This document shows positions 9,260 through 17,704 of a DNA stretch of 64,000 nucleotides, piece after piece. The notes under the pieces are model-generated. The model searched no databases and was not told the DNA's origin. It was given only the letters and a program-made list of their open reading frames with translations. The stretch comes from Teichococcus coralli (GTDB taxonomy: Bacteria > Pseudomonadota > Alphaproteobacteria > Acetobacterales > Acetobacteraceae), in assembly GCF_009829925.1 (NCBI RefSeq), contig NZ_SNVJ01000001.1, positions 62,001-126,000 of the forward strand. The letters are read 5' to 3'. The translations under genes were made by a program, and so were the position numbers. Position 1 is the stretch's first letter; every line of letters starts with the position of its first letter.

Positions 9260-10846
9260 TCAGGCCAGGAACACGTCGTCGAAGCAGGCGTGCACGCCGG
9301 TGCCGGAGGTGATCACGTTGCGCAGCTTCTTGTCGTGGATGGTGGGGAAGGCCATCTCCAGCAGCCAGACCAGCGGGACGTCGTCCACCAGGATCTTCTG
9401 CACCGTGCTGAAGGCCTCCTGGCGCTGCTTCGGGTCCGCGGCGTCGCGCGCCTGGCCGAAAAGCTCGTCCACCTTCGGGTTGGCGTAGCCGGAAACGTTG
9501 GAGAACAGGATCTTCTTGATGTTGGTGGAGACGTAGCTGCGCTCCACGCCCAGCGTCGGGTCGCCATACTGGTAGAGATAGTTGATGGTGGTGTCGAAGT
9601 CCCAGTTGGCGGTGCGCTGCGCCCAGGTGCCGACATCCACGCTCTCGAGTTGCAGGTCCACGCCAATCTGGCGAAGCGACTGCCGCAGGAACTCGCCAAG
9701 CCGGGTGAACACCTCGCCGTAGGGCAGGCTCATGTGCTTGATGGTGAAGCGCACCCCCTGCCCGTTCGGCTTCAGCCCGGCCTCGTCCAGCAGCTTCTTG
9801 GCCGCCTCGACGTCATGCCCCGGCATCCTGGCGCTGCCGTCGTAGAAGCGCGTGGTGCTGGCCACCGGTCCGGTCGCCGGCTTGCCGATACCGAACCAAA
9901 GCCGCTGGGCGATGAAGTCGCGGTTCACCGCATGGGCGAGCGCCTTGCGCACCCGCACGTCATCCAGCGGCTTCACCCGGTGGTTCAGCTCCAGCCACAT
10001 CAACGGGCCGAAATACTCCCAGCCCTTGGTCTGCACCTCCAGGTTCGGCAGCGCGCGCAACTGCGGCACGTCGAAGGGTTCGATGTCGTTCGCCTGGGTC
10101 AGGATCACCTGCCCGGTCTCCAGCGCCAGGCGGCGCGACTGGCTGTCGGGGATGACGCGGTAGATGATGGCGTCGAGGTAGGGCTGGTTCGGCTTCCAGT
10201 ACTCGTCGAAGCGTTCCAGACGGACGAAGTTGCCGCGCTGCCATTCCGCGAACCGGAACGGCCCGGTGCCGACCGGCTTCTGCACCGCCGGCGCCTGCCG
10301 GTAGTCCTGCCCCTCGAACAGGTGCTTCGGCACAATGGCCGAGGCAGTGACGTCGAACATCAGCAGGAAGGGCTCGAAAGGCGCCGAGAGGGTGAACTTC
10401 ACCGTCTGCGGGTCCACCGCCACCCCTTCCTTGATGCGCGCGAAGACCCCGCGGGCACGCGGCGAAAGCTCCATGTGGAACTTCATGATGGAAAAGACGA
10501 CGTCATCCGCCGTCATGGGCTTGCCGTCGTGGAACTTGACGTTTTCCTGCAGGCGGAAGGTGTATTCCAGGCCGTCCGAGCTGACCTCCCAGCTCTTGGC
10601 CAGCTCCGGCATCGGCTCCAGCTTCGGGCCGTAGCGCAGAAGTCCCTGAAAGATCTTGCTGCTGACGATCAGCGTCGGCCCCTGGTTGTTGACGCCGACA
10701 TGCAGAATCGGCGGCTCCGGATTGACGATGGTGTTGAGGGTGCCGCCGCGCTTGGGCTGGATGCCCTGCGCCAGCGCGTCCTCGACGCGCATCAGGAAAG
10801 GCGTTGCGGCCGCTGCGGCCATCAGGCCACGACGTGAAAGACTCAT
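9260..10846 (-). CDS. ABC transporter substrate-binding protein, family 5 (DppA/OppA type)
   Basis: A 528-residue periplasmic binding protein for peptides or related solutes. The start at 10846 gives MSLSRRGLM, a twin-arginine-like n-region, a short hydrophobic stretch and a cleavage site at about ALA-QG, so export by Tat or Sec is expected. The mature part has the family hallmarks: RGGTLN near the N-terminus, KFHDGKPMTADDVVFS near residue 110, and the late WEYFGPLMWLELNH and VRKALAHAVNRDFI blocks. There is no lipobox. An in-frame ATG at 10942 exists but would put 32 polar residues before the signal. First gene of the eight-gene operon, divergent from the deacetylase-like gene. Confidence 0.92.
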   Translation of the reverse strand: MSLSRRGLMAAAAATPFLMRVEDALAQGIQPKRGGTLNTIVNPEPPILHVGVNNQGPTLIVSSKIFQGLLRYGPKLEPMPELAKSWEVSSDGLEYTFRLQENVKFHDGKPMTADDVVFSIMKFHMELSPRARGVFARIKEGVAVDPQTVKFTLSAPFEPFLLMFDVTASAIVPKHLFEGQDYRQAPAVQKPVGTGPFRFAEWQRGNFVRLERFDEYWKPNQPYLDAIIYRVIPDSQSRRLALETGQVILTQANDIEPFDVPQLRALPNLEVQTKGWEYFGPLMWLELNHRVKPLDDVRVRKALAHAVNRDFIAQRLWFGIGKPATGPVASTTRFYDGSARMPGHDVEAAKKLLDEAGLKPNGQGVRFTIKHMSLPYGEVFTRLGEFLRQSLRQIGVDLQLESVDVGTWAQRTANWDFDTTINYLYQYGDPTLGVERSYVSTNIKKILFSNVSGYANPKVDELFGQARDAADPKQRQEAFSTVQKILVDDVPLVWLLEMAFPTIHDKKLRNVITSGTGVHACFDDVFLA

Positions 10847-10940
10847 TCTTCTGGCTCCCAGTGAAGCTTCCCTGGGATGGACGCTAGCCTTGCTTCCGGC
10901 GGATCGACAAGGCCGCGCCGCGGGCTTAGCCTCATCTCCC

Positions 10941-11972
10941 ATGCGCGCCTTCGCTCACCCCGACCAGTCGCGGCATACGCCGCAGTTCTTTCTCCAGCGC
11001 GGCCAGGTCCGCCGGAACTTCGAGGTGCCGGAGCGCGCCGAGGCGCTGCTTGCCGCCCTGCGCCGCATGGGCGCCGGCGTCGAAGCACCGCCCCTGGTGG
11101 CGCCCGAGGCGCTGACAACGGTGCATGACGCCGGCTACGTCGCCTTCCTGGCCGAGGCGGCGGAAGCCTGGGCCGCCCTGCCCGAGAAGGGGGCGGAGGT
11201 GGTGGCCAACATGCATCCCTCACCCGAGATGCTGGCGCAGGGCGCGACGCCCACGAAGGCGATCGTCGGCCGCACCGGCTGGTACACGGCAGACACCGCC
11301 TGCCCGATCGGTCCCGGCAGCTGGGAGTCGATCCACGCAGCCGCGAGTTGCGCGCTGGCCGCTGCGGATGTGGTGGCGCAGGGCGGCTGCGCCTATGCGC
11401 TGAGCCGGCCGCCCGGGCACCACGCCTATGCCGCCCGGGCCGGCGGCCACTGCTATGTCAACAACAGTGCCCTCGCCGCCGAGGCGCTGCGCCGGGCCGG
11501 CGCCTCGCGGGTCGCGGTGATCGATATCGACGCGCACCACGGCAACGGCACCCAGGGCATCTTCTGGGAGCGCGACGACGTATTGACGGCCTCCGTCCAT
11601 GGCGACCCTTCCGGCTATTATCCCTGGTATGTCGGTCATGCCAGCGAGCAGGGCGGCGGCGCAGGAGCGGGCTATAACCTCAACCTGCCCCTGCCGCAGG
11701 GCAGCAGCGATGCCGCTTGGCTGGAGGCGATCGACGCCGCCGTCACCCGCGCGCGTGGCTTCGGGGCGGAAGCCCTGGTGGTGCCCCTCGGCTTCGACCC
11801 TTCGGAGCACGAGCCGCTGAGCTTCCTGCGCGTCACCGCCGAGGGCTTCGCCCGTGCCGCCGAGCGGCTTTCCGCCCTTGGGCTGCCGACCGTGGTCGTT
11901 CAGGAAGGCGGCTACAATGTCGGGGTGATCGGCAGCCTGCTGGAGCGCTTCCTGACCGCGTGGGGGCGCTGA
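10941..11972 (+). CDS. histone deacetylase-like amidohydrolase (acetylpolyamine amidohydrolase type)
   Basis: This 343-residue protein of the arginase/deacetylase fold, bacterial class-II HDAC or acetylpolyamine amidohydrolase branch, is zinc dependent. The active-site His dyad is PGHH at 158-161. The zinc ligands lie in DIDAHHGNGTQ (Asp197, His199), with a third Asp in GFDP near 283, and the transition-state Tyr is in EGGYN near 328. Expected chemistry is removal of acetyl or other acyl groups from amines such as polyamines. It is divergent from the peptide/amide importer with only about 95 bp between starts, so shared control is plausible. No clear Shine-Dalgarno precedes the ATG at 10941; longer starts would run into the opposite gene. 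Confidence 0.9.
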   Translation: MRAFAHPDQSRHTPQFFLQRGQVRRNFEVPERAEALLAALRRMGAGVEAPPLVAPEALTTVHDAGYVAFLAEAAEAWAALPEKGAEVVANMHPSPEMLAQGATPTKAIVGRTGWYTADTACPIGPGSWESIHAAASCALAAADVVAQGGCAYALSRPPGHHAYAARAGGHCYVNNSALAAEALRRAGASRVAVIDIDAHHGNGTQGIFWERDDVLTASVHGDPSGYYPWYVGHASEQGGGAGAGYNLNLPLPQGSSDAAWLEAIDAAVTRARGFGAEALVVPLGFDPSEHEPLSFLRVTAEGFARAAERLSALGLPTVVVQEGGYNVGVIGSLLERFLTAWGR

Positions 11973-11974
11973 CG

Positions 11975-11999
11975 GTTTTCTCAACTATTCGTTGAAAAG
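11975..11999. terminator. hairpin after the deacetylase-like gene
   Basis: An imperfect inverted repeat, with core TCAAC-TATTC-GTTGA flanked by TTTT and AAAA, lies directly after the stop codon in a short AT-rich patch before comM. It could be a weak terminator or a regulatory site. Confidence 0.4.
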
Positions 12000-12028
12000 C
12001 CGCACGGGACTCATTACGCCGCTGCGAT

Positions 12029-13546
12029 ATGCGGATCGCGCGCCTTGCCAGCTTCGTCTTCTCGGGAATCGAAACCCTGCCGGTGGAGGTGCAGGTGCAG
12101 ATCGCCAACGGTCTGCCCGCCTTCACCGTGGTCGGCCTGCCGGACAAGGCGGTGGCCGAAAGCCGCGAGCGGGTGCGCGCGGCGCTCAACGGGCTCGGCC
12201 TCAGCCTGCCCCCGAAGCGGGTGCTGGTGAATTTGGCGCCGGCCGACCGCGCCAAGGAGGGCTCGCATTTCGACCTTCCGATCGCGCTCGCCGTGCTGGC
12301 CGCCATGGAGGTCGTTCCGGCCGAGGAGCTGACCGGCTTCGCCGCCCTGGGCGAGCTGGCGCTGGACGGCGCCATCGGCCCGGTGGCCGGCATCCTGCCC
12401 GCGGCACTCGGGGCGGCGGCGCGCGGACTCGGCCTGATCTGCCCCGGCGCGCAGGGCGGCGAGGCGGCCTGGGCAGGCTCGGTGGAGATCCTGGCCGCCA
12501 CCGACCTGCGGCAGTTGATCGCCCATCTCACCGGGCGACAGGTGATGGGCGCGCCGTTGCCGCCCCGGCTGCAACCCGAGGCGGCGACCGGCCCCTGCCT
12601 CGCGGAGGTGAAGGGCCAGGAAAGCGCGAAGCGCGCCCTGGAGATCGCCGCTGCGGGCGGACACAACCTCCTGCTGAGCGGGCCTCCGGGAGCGGGCAAG
12701 TCCATGCTCGCCGCCCGCCTGCCGGGCCTGCTGCCGGACCTCACGCCCGCCGAGGCGCTGGAGGTGAGCCTGGTGCGAAGCGTGGCCGGGCTGATCGAAG
12801 GTGGCCGCATCTCCACCCGGCCGCCCTTCCGGAATCCGCACCATTCAGCCAGCCAGGCCGCGCTGATCGGCGGGGGCCCCCGCGCCAGGCCGGGCGAGGT
12901 CAGCCTCGCGCATCGCGGCGTGCTGTTCCTGGACGAACTGCCGGAGTTCCAGCGCCCGGCGCTGGAAGCGCTGCGGCAGCCGCTGGAAAGCGGTGAATGC
13001 GTCATCAGCCGTGCCAGCGCGCACGTCACCTATCCCGCCCGCGTCCAGCTTGTGGCGGCGATGAACCCCTGCCGCTGCGGCCATCTCGGGAATGCCGCGC
13101 GCGAATGCGGCTCGGCGCCCCGCTGCGGGGAAAGCTACCAGGCGCGCATCTCCGGCCCGCTGCTGGACCGGATGGACCTGTGCATCGGCATGGCGCCCAT
13201 CGCTCCGGGCGAGATGGCGCGTGCGCCGCGCGGGGAACCCAGCGCCGTGGTGGCGCGCCGGGTTGCCACGGCACGGGCAAGGCAGGCGGAGCGCGCAGGA
13301 GCCCAGGCGCCACGCAGCAATGCCGAGGCGCCGCTCGACCTTCTGACGGCCACCGCCGCGCCGGAGGCGCTGGCGCTCGCCGAACGCGCCGCCGAACAAC
13401 TGGGGCTATCGAATCGCGGTTTCACCCGGTGCTTCCGCGTGGCCCGCAGCATCGCCGACCTTGCGGGCGAAGTGCAGATCCTGCGCGTCCACATGGCGGA
13501 GGCGCTGACCTACCGGCAGCGCGGAACTCAACTCAACAACGGCTAG
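12029..13546 (+). CDS. comM: YifB/ComM family Mg-chelatase-like AAA ATPase
   Basis: A 505-residue ATPase of the YifB/ComM family. ComM is a hexameric helicase that aids branch migration in natural transformation, although the family is also found in bacteria not known to be transformable. An N-terminal ChlI-like domain (1-170, with FTVVGLPDKAVAESRERV) is followed by a Mg-chelatase AAA domain with Walker A GPPGAGKS at 218-225 and Walker B GVLFLDELPEF near 296. A cysteine-bearing MNPCRCGHLG segment and the C-terminal YifB domain follow. Full family length. A second competence-type gene, comEC, lies at 55987-58164. Confidence 0.93.
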   Translation: MRIARLASFVFSGIETLPVEVQVQIANGLPAFTVVGLPDKAVAESRERVRAALNGLGLSLPPKRVLVNLAPADRAKEGSHFDLPIALAVLAAMEVVPAEELTGFAALGELALDGAIGPVAGILPAALGAAARGLGLICPGAQGGEAAWAGSVEILAATDLRQLIAHLTGRQVMGAPLPPRLQPEAATGPCLAEVKGQESAKRALEIAAAGGHNLLLSGPPGAGKSMLAARLPGLLPDLTPAEALEVSLVRSVAGLIEGGRISTRPPFRNPHHSASQAALIGGGPRARPGEVSLAHRGVLFLDELPEFQRPALEALRQPLESGECVISRASAHVTYPARVQLVAAMNPCRCGHLGNAARECGSAPRCGESYQARISGPLLDRMDLCIGMAPIAPGEMARAPRGEPSAVVARRVATARARQAERAGAQAPRSNAEAPLDLLTATAAPEALALAERAAEQLGLSNRGFTRCFRVARSIADLAGEVQILRVHMAEALTYRQRGTQLNNG

Positions 13547-13558
13547 GCCGCGCCCGCG

Positions 13559-13867
13559 CTAGCGGCGCATGACGAAGCTGAAGGTCCTTCCCCGCGTGCC
13601 GCCACGGCGCGCATGCCACCAAAGGCTGCCGAAGGCGATCAGCCCGGCGACCACCGCCACAGGCAGCGCCAGCGCCAGGAAGGCCACCGCCACGCCCGCC
13701 ACAACCACCCCGGCCGCAATCAGCGCCACCAAGGCGGCCATGCCGCCAAGCCGCGCCAGGATACGGTCCAGCCAGGTGACTTGCCGCGGCGCAGGGTCGC
13801 GGAACTCGCCTTCGGGCGTCATGTCCAGAACGGGGCGTTGGTCGGCTCGGGGGTCCATGGCCTCCAT
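13559..13867 (-). CDS. small membrane protein, function unknown
   Basis: A 102-residue protein not recognised as a known family. The first 30 residues are polar and charged. Residues about 42-83 form two closely spaced hydrophobic helices rich in Ala, Val and Leu, and the C-terminus is short and Arg-rich. It is probably an inner-membrane protein. It converges on comM, whose stop is 12 bp away, and is divergent from the small secreted protein gene. A second in-frame Met (residue 4) could be the real start. Confidence 0.6.
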   Translation of the reverse strand: MEAMDPRADQRPVLDMTPEGEFRDPAPRQVTWLDRILARLGGMAALVALIAAGVVVAGVAVAFLALALPVAVVAGLIAFGSLWWHARRGGTRGRTFSFVMRR

Positions 13868-13945
13868 GTTGCGGCATCCAGGCAGGACTTCAAGGGGCGT
13901 GTCCCGCGGGCGACGCGGAAGCGCAATGATGCTACGGACCTGTCC

Positions 13946-14251
13946 ATGAGGCTATGTCGCATCGCCGCGGCCGCGCTGGCCCTGCTGGTCCTGGGCACCG
14001 CTCCCGCCCTGGCCGACCCGCCGCGCCGGCCCAGCGCGGCGCAGCTTGAGGCGATCCGGCGCTGGCTCTGCCCGAATGGCGGCGCCCCGGTGCGCGGGGT
14101 GCCCGGCCGCTGCGACCGTGGCCTGGATCGCACGCCCTGGGATAACGGCCTGCCCGCCGCTCAGCGGGAAGCCGTGGCTGCCTGCCCCGCCGGCACCCGG
14201 CCGGTCCTGGCGCGTGGCCATCGCGACATCATTCGCTGCCTGCCGGAGTGA
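13946..14251 (+). CDS. small secreted protein, function unknown
   Basis: A 101-residue hypothetical protein with a clear Sec signal peptide: MRLCR, a hydrophobic core and a cleavage site after ALA at 21-23. The mature 78-residue part has four Cys (in LCPN, RCDR, ACPA and RCLP), which could make two disulphides in the periplasm. The ATG at 13946 is chosen for the signal peptide; an open frame extends upstream but is not protein-like. Its 3' end overlaps the end of the convergent gene at 14229 by 23 bp. No function can be assigned. Confidence 0.6.
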   Translation: MRLCRIAAAALALLVLGTAPALADPPRRPSAAQLEAIRRWLCPNGGAPVRGVPGRCDRGLDRTPWDNGLPAAQREAVAACPAGTRPVLARGHRDIIRCLPE

Positions 14252-14570
14252 CGGCGCCACCCTGCCCGAGAAGCGCCTCGGCGCGGCGCACCCCGTCCAT
14301 GGGCAGCTTCGTCCGGCCCACCACCCGCTCCCGCACCACCACCAGCCACCGACTCGCGGGCACCGCGGGCCGCAGTTGCAGCACGCGCCCTCCGGCGTCC
14401 AGGGCAACCGCATGGCGCAGCCGCCAGCGGAACCAGACAGGCCCCTGAACGCGAACGACGCGGGCGATGGGATCGCCCGCGTCGTCACAACCAATCCATT
14501 CCAGGGCCCGGCTGGCCTCGGCGCCGGGCTCCGGGTCTCCGATGCGGCCACGCTGCCAGCGGAGCCGCAT
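14229..14570 (-). CDS. hypothetical protein downstream of fusA
   Basis: A 113-residue unknown protein, basic and rich in Val and Arg, with no signal or membrane segment. It looks like a beta-rich small domain (alternating hydrophobic pattern in GPVWFRWRLRHAV and SRWLVVVRERVV). It starts 8 bp after the fusA stop on the same strand and is probably co-transcribed. Its end overlaps the convergent small secreted gene by 23 bp. Compositionally it looks more like coding sequence than the competing frames, but the call is tentative. Confidence 0.5.
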   Translation of the reverse strand: MRLRWQRGRIGDPEPGAEASRALEWIGCDDAGDPIARVVRVQGPVWFRWRLRHAVALDAGGRVLQLRPAVPASRWLVVVRERVVGRTKLPMDGVRRAEALLGQGGAVTPAGSE

Positions 14571-14578
14571 CCGATGTC

Positions 14579-16666
14579 TCAGGCGCTCTTCGCCATGATC
14601 TCTTCCGCGACGTTGCGCGGCACCGGATCATAGTGGTGGAACTGCATGGAGAAGGACGCACGGCCCTTTGTCATGCCGCGCAGGTTGGAGATGTAGCCGA
14701 ACATCTCCTTCAGCGGCACATGGGCGCGGACGATGACGGAGGTGCCCGCCATGTCCTGGCTCTGGATGATGCCGCGGCGGCGGTTGAGGTCGCCCACCAC
14801 GTCACCGACATGGTCCTGCGGGGTGGTCACCTCGACGTCCATGATCGGCTCCAGGATCACCGGGCCGGCCTTCTTCATGCCCTCGCGGAAGCAGGCCTTG
14901 GCGGCGATCTCGAAGGCCAGGGCCGAGGAGTCGACGTCGTGGTACTTGCCGTCCGTCAGGGTGTACTTGAAGTCCACCGTCGGGAAGCCGGCCAGCACGC
15001 CGGTGTCGGCCTGCACCTTGATGCCCTTCTCGACGGCCGGGATGTACTCCTTCGGCACCGAGCCGCCGACGACGGCGTTGACGAACTCGACACCCTCGTT
15101 CCGCTCCTTCGGCTCGAAGGTGATCTTCACCTCGGCGTACTGGCCCGAGCCACCCGACTGCTTCTTGTGGGTGTAGATCTCGGTGTGCGGCTTGGTGATC
15201 GTCTCGCGATAGGCCACCTGCGGGGCGCCGATATTGGCGTCCACGCCGTATTCGCGGCGGAGGCGGTCGATGATGATCTCGAGGTGCAGCTCGCCCATGC
15301 CGGACAGAATGGTCTGGCCGGTCTCCTGGTCGGTCTTCAGGCGCAGCGAGGGGTCCTCGCCGGCCAGCTTCTGCAGGCCGAGCGTCATCTTCTCGACGCC
15401 TTCCTTGGTCTTCGGCTCGACGGAGATGTCGATGACCGGCACCGGGAAGGCCATGCGCTCCAGCACGACAGGGTCGGCGGGGTCGGCCAGGGTGTCGCCC
15501 GTGCCGGTGTCCTTCATGCCCACCACCGCGACGATGTCGCCGGCAGCGACCTCCTTGACCTCCTCACGCTTGTCGGCGTGCATCTGGAACATGCGGCCGA
15601 TGCGCTCCTTGTGGCCCTTGGTCGTGTTCAGCATGGTGTCACCCTGCTTGATCACGCCCGAGTACACGCGGATGAAGGTGAGGTTGCCGTACTTGTCGTT
15701 GATGATCTTGAAGGCCAGCGCCGAGAAGGGCGCGGTCTCCGAGACCTCGATCACGCGGCGGTCGGCGTTCGGATCGTCCTCCTCTCCCTCCTCGGGGGCA
15801 ACCTTGATGCCCTCGACGTCCACCGGGCTCGGCAGGTAGTCGATCACGGCGTCCAGCAGCGGCTGCACGCCCTTGTTCTTGAAGGAGGAGCCGCACAGCA
15901 CCGGACGGAACGCGCCGGAGATGGTGCCCTTCTTGATGCACTTCTTCAGGGTCTCGATGGAGACGTCGCCCTTGTCGAAGTACTCTTCCATCGCCGCGTC
16001 ATCCATGGAGAGCGCGGTGTCGAGCAGGATCTGGCGGTATTCGGCGGCCTTGTCGGCCAGGTCGGCCGGGATCTCGGTCTCGTGGTACTTGGCGCCGAGC
16101 TCGTCGCCTTCCCAGATCAGCGCCTTCATCGTGACGAGATCGACGATGCCCTTGAGGTTGTCCTCGATGCCGATCGGCAGCTGCAGCGTCACCCAGGGGA
16201 TGCCGAGCTTCTCGGTCAGGGTGGCGGCGGCGCGGTAGAAGTCGGCGCCGGTGCGGTCCAGCTTGTTGACGTAGATGATGCGCGGGACGTTGTAGCGGTC
16301 GGCCAGGCGCCAGTTGGTCTCGGACTGCGGCTGCACGCCGGCCACGCCCTCGATCACGAACACCGCGCCGTCAAGCACGCGCAGCGAGCGGTTCACCTCG
16401 ATGTTGAAGTCGATGTGGCCCGGGGTGTCGATGATGTTGATCCGGTGGCCGTTCCACTCGGCCGTCACGGCGGCGGAGGTGATCGTGATGCCACGCTCAC
16501 GCTCCTGCTCCATGTAGTCGGTCGTGGTGTTGCCCTCGTGGACCTCACCGATCTTGTGGGACTTGCCGGTGTAATACAGGATCCGCTCGGTCGTCGTCGT
16601 CTTGCCGGCGTCGATATGCGCCGTGATGCCGATGTTGCGGATCTTTTCGAGCGGGGTGCGCGCCAC
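14579..16666 (-). CDS. fusA: elongation factor G
   Basis: A 695-residue translational GTPase that drives ribosomal translocation. G1 is AHIDAGKT at 16-23, G3 is DTPGH at 80-84 and G4 is NKLD at 134-137. The later domains include the [11 protein letters not shown] boundary, domain IV ([15 protein letters not shown]) and domain V ending in [12 protein letters not shown]. The start is GTG at 16666, preceded at good spacing by GGAGG; the upstream open frame has no such signal. Unusually, it stands alone, without rpsL, rpsG or tuf nearby. Several G-domain residues differ from the common bacterial EF-G ([11 protein letters not shown] for HVDFTIEVERS, NKLD for NKMD), so it could be a second EF-G paralogue. 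Confidence 0.93.
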   Translation of the reverse strand: MARTPLEKIRNIGITAHIDAGKTTTTERILYYTGKSHKIGEVHEGNTTTDYMEQERERGITITSAAVTAEWNGHRINIIDTPGHIDFNIEVNRSLRVLDGAVFVIEGVAGVQPQSETNWRLADRYNVPRIIYVNKLDRTGADFYRAAATLTEKLGIPWVTLQLPIGIEDNLKGIVDLVTMKALIWEGDELGAKYHETEIPADLADKAAEYRQILLDTALSMDDAAMEEYFDKGDVSIETLKKCIKKGTISGAFRPVLCGSSFKNKGVQPLLDAVIDYLPSPVDVEGIKVAPEEGEEDDPNADRRVIEVSETAPFSALAFKIINDKYGNLTFIRVYSGVIKQGDTMLNTTKGHKERIGRMFQMHADKREEVKEVAAGDIVAVVGMKDTGTGDTLADPADPVVLERMAFPVPVIDISVEPKTKEGVEKMTLGLQKLAGEDPSLRLKTDQETGQTILSGMGELHLEIIIDRLRREYGVDANIGAPQVAYRETITKPHTEIYTHKKQSGGSGQYAEVKITFEPKERNEGVEFVNAVVGGSVPKEYIPAVEKGIKVQADTGVLAGFPTVDFKYTLTDGKYHDVDSSALAFEIAAKACFREGMKKAGPVILEPIMDVEVTTPQDHVGDVVGDLNRRRGIIQSQDMAGTSVIVRAHVPLKEMFGYISNLRGMTKGRASFSMQFHHYDPVPRNVAEEIMAKSA

Positions 16667-17088
16667 GGGGGGCCTCCATACGCGTCGCGGCGCGAGCCGC
16701 GCGGGAACAAAGCGATGCGAGTGAAGCGCGGCGTCCCGTCCCGCGTGCTCGCCAGAACCTTGACTGGGCCGTTCCGGGAGAGCCTTCACGCCGCTCGCGG
16801 CCCAAATCCGAAGTGCGGGGAGGAGCTAACCCCTTCCCGCCTCGTTGCCGCCGAATGGCCGAACAGCTCCCGGAACGCAGCGGGCCGGCGGCAATCGCCG
16901 GAGCGATTCACCGCACCCACCGTTGGGCGGCAGATGCACCGGATGCGCCCTGAATGCAAGCGCTAAGACGAAATTAGGCGGGAGGGCACCCGGCTCAAAC
17001 CCGTCTCTCCACCGGCCGGCCAGGATGCCGGCGGCGCCCGCCGCTCCGTCCCGGCGGAGGCCGGGGTGGAAGCGCCGCCCGGGCGCTC
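16667..17088. other. 422-bp gene-free region between dksA and fusA
   Basis: No convincing gene was found. It must contain the fusA leader and probably its promoter (minus strand), with a less GC-rich patch near 16955-16975. A 6-bp GC hairpin (CCCGGC 17050-17055, GCCGGG 17060-17065) lies just past the dksA stop but lacks a T-run, so it is only a weak terminator candidate. Confidence 0.5.
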
Positions 17089-17505
17089 TCAGTCGTCGCG
17101 GTGGACGCGCTCCATCCGCTCGTGGCGCTCCTGTGCCTCGATGGAGAGGGTGGCGATGGGCCTGGCTTCGAGGCGCCGCAGGCCGATCGGCTCGCCGCTC
17201 TCCTCGCAATAGCCGTAGGTGCCGTTCTCCAGCCGCTCCAGCGCCTGATCGATCTTGGCGATCAGCTTGCGAGCCCGGTCACGGGTGCGCAGCTCAAGCG
17301 CCCGGTCCGTCTCGACGCTGGCGCGGTCAGTCAGGTCCGCCTCGGCAATTCCGCCCTCGCTGAGGCTGGCCAACGTATCGCCCGCTTCCCGCAGCAAGTC
17401 GTGCCGCCACCGCAGAAGCTTCTGGCGGAAGTACTCCTGCTGCAGGGGATTCATGAACTCTTCGTTTTCGGACGGCCGATAGTCGGGCGGCAAAGTTACC
17501 AGCAT
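17089..17505 (-). CDS. dksA: DksA-type RNA polymerase-binding regulator
   Basis: A 138-residue DksA. It binds in the RNA polymerase secondary channel and, with ppGpp, adjusts rRNA and amino-acid promoters. The coiled-coil tip residues DLTDRA (57-62) match the functional D-x-x-D-x-A. In the zinc-finger region only the first of four Cys remains: C100, then Ser103, Ser121 and Ala124 where E. coli has Cys. I recall similar Cys-poor forms in other alphaproteobacteria, so it is probably functional without zinc. The start at 17505 is chosen by homology (LPPDYRPSENEEF) and follows a GGGGG ribosome-binding-like run. Strong hairpins precede it. Confidence 0.92.
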   Translation of the reverse strand: MLVTLPPDYRPSENEEFMNPLQQEYFRQKLLRWRHDLLREAGDTLASLSEGGIAEADLTDRASVETDRALELRTRDRARKLIAKIDQALERLENGTYGYCEESGEPIGLRRLEARPIATLSIEAQERHERMERVHRDD

Positions 17506-17525
17506 TGGTTCGATCCCCCAACCGA

Positions 17526-17552
17526 GGGGGCGCAGCGGAACGCTGCGCCCCC
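17526..17552 (-). promoter_or_regulatory. strong hairpin in the dksA upstream region, competing with an SD hairpin
   Basis: A perfect 12-bp stem (GGGGGCGCAGCG and CGCTGCGCCCCC) with a 3-nt loop ends 20 nt before the dksA ATG. The C-run of its downstream arm (17530-17526 on the mRNA strand) can instead pair with the GGGGG run at 17519-17515, which serves as the ribosome-binding site. The two structures are mutually exclusive. It may be a translational control element, or simply a terminator of the upstream small gene. Confidence 0.5.
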
Positions 17553-17669
17553 AAGGGCGGCCGGACCATACAGGGACGCCCCGTCTCACGCCAAGAGGCG
17601 CATAGGGAGCACCTTACATGAATTTTTAGATTAGCGTCCGCCAGTGCCGCAAACTCCGGCAGAGTGGCG

Positions 17670-17695
17670 ACGGCCAGGGCAGCGCCGCTGGCCGT
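17670..17695 (-). terminator. hairpin after the one-helix protein gene
   Basis: ACGGCCAG (17670-17677) pairs with CTGGCCGT (17688-17695), and the loop has a further GGC/GCC stem. It begins about 10 bp past the stop at 17705 on the minus strand. There is no T-run, so termination is likely but unproven. Confidence 0.5.
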
Positions 17696-17704
17696 CCACC
17701 GGCT

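Noticed and set aside
14633..16966. 777-codon open frame antisense to fusA
   Set aside because: Shadow of EF-G; a Val/Leu/Asp/His-rich translation without any domain.
17505..17522. GGTTCGATCCC stretch resembling a tRNA T-arm
   Set aside because: No acceptor, D or anticodon arms fit around it, and it overlaps the dksA start and its hairpins.
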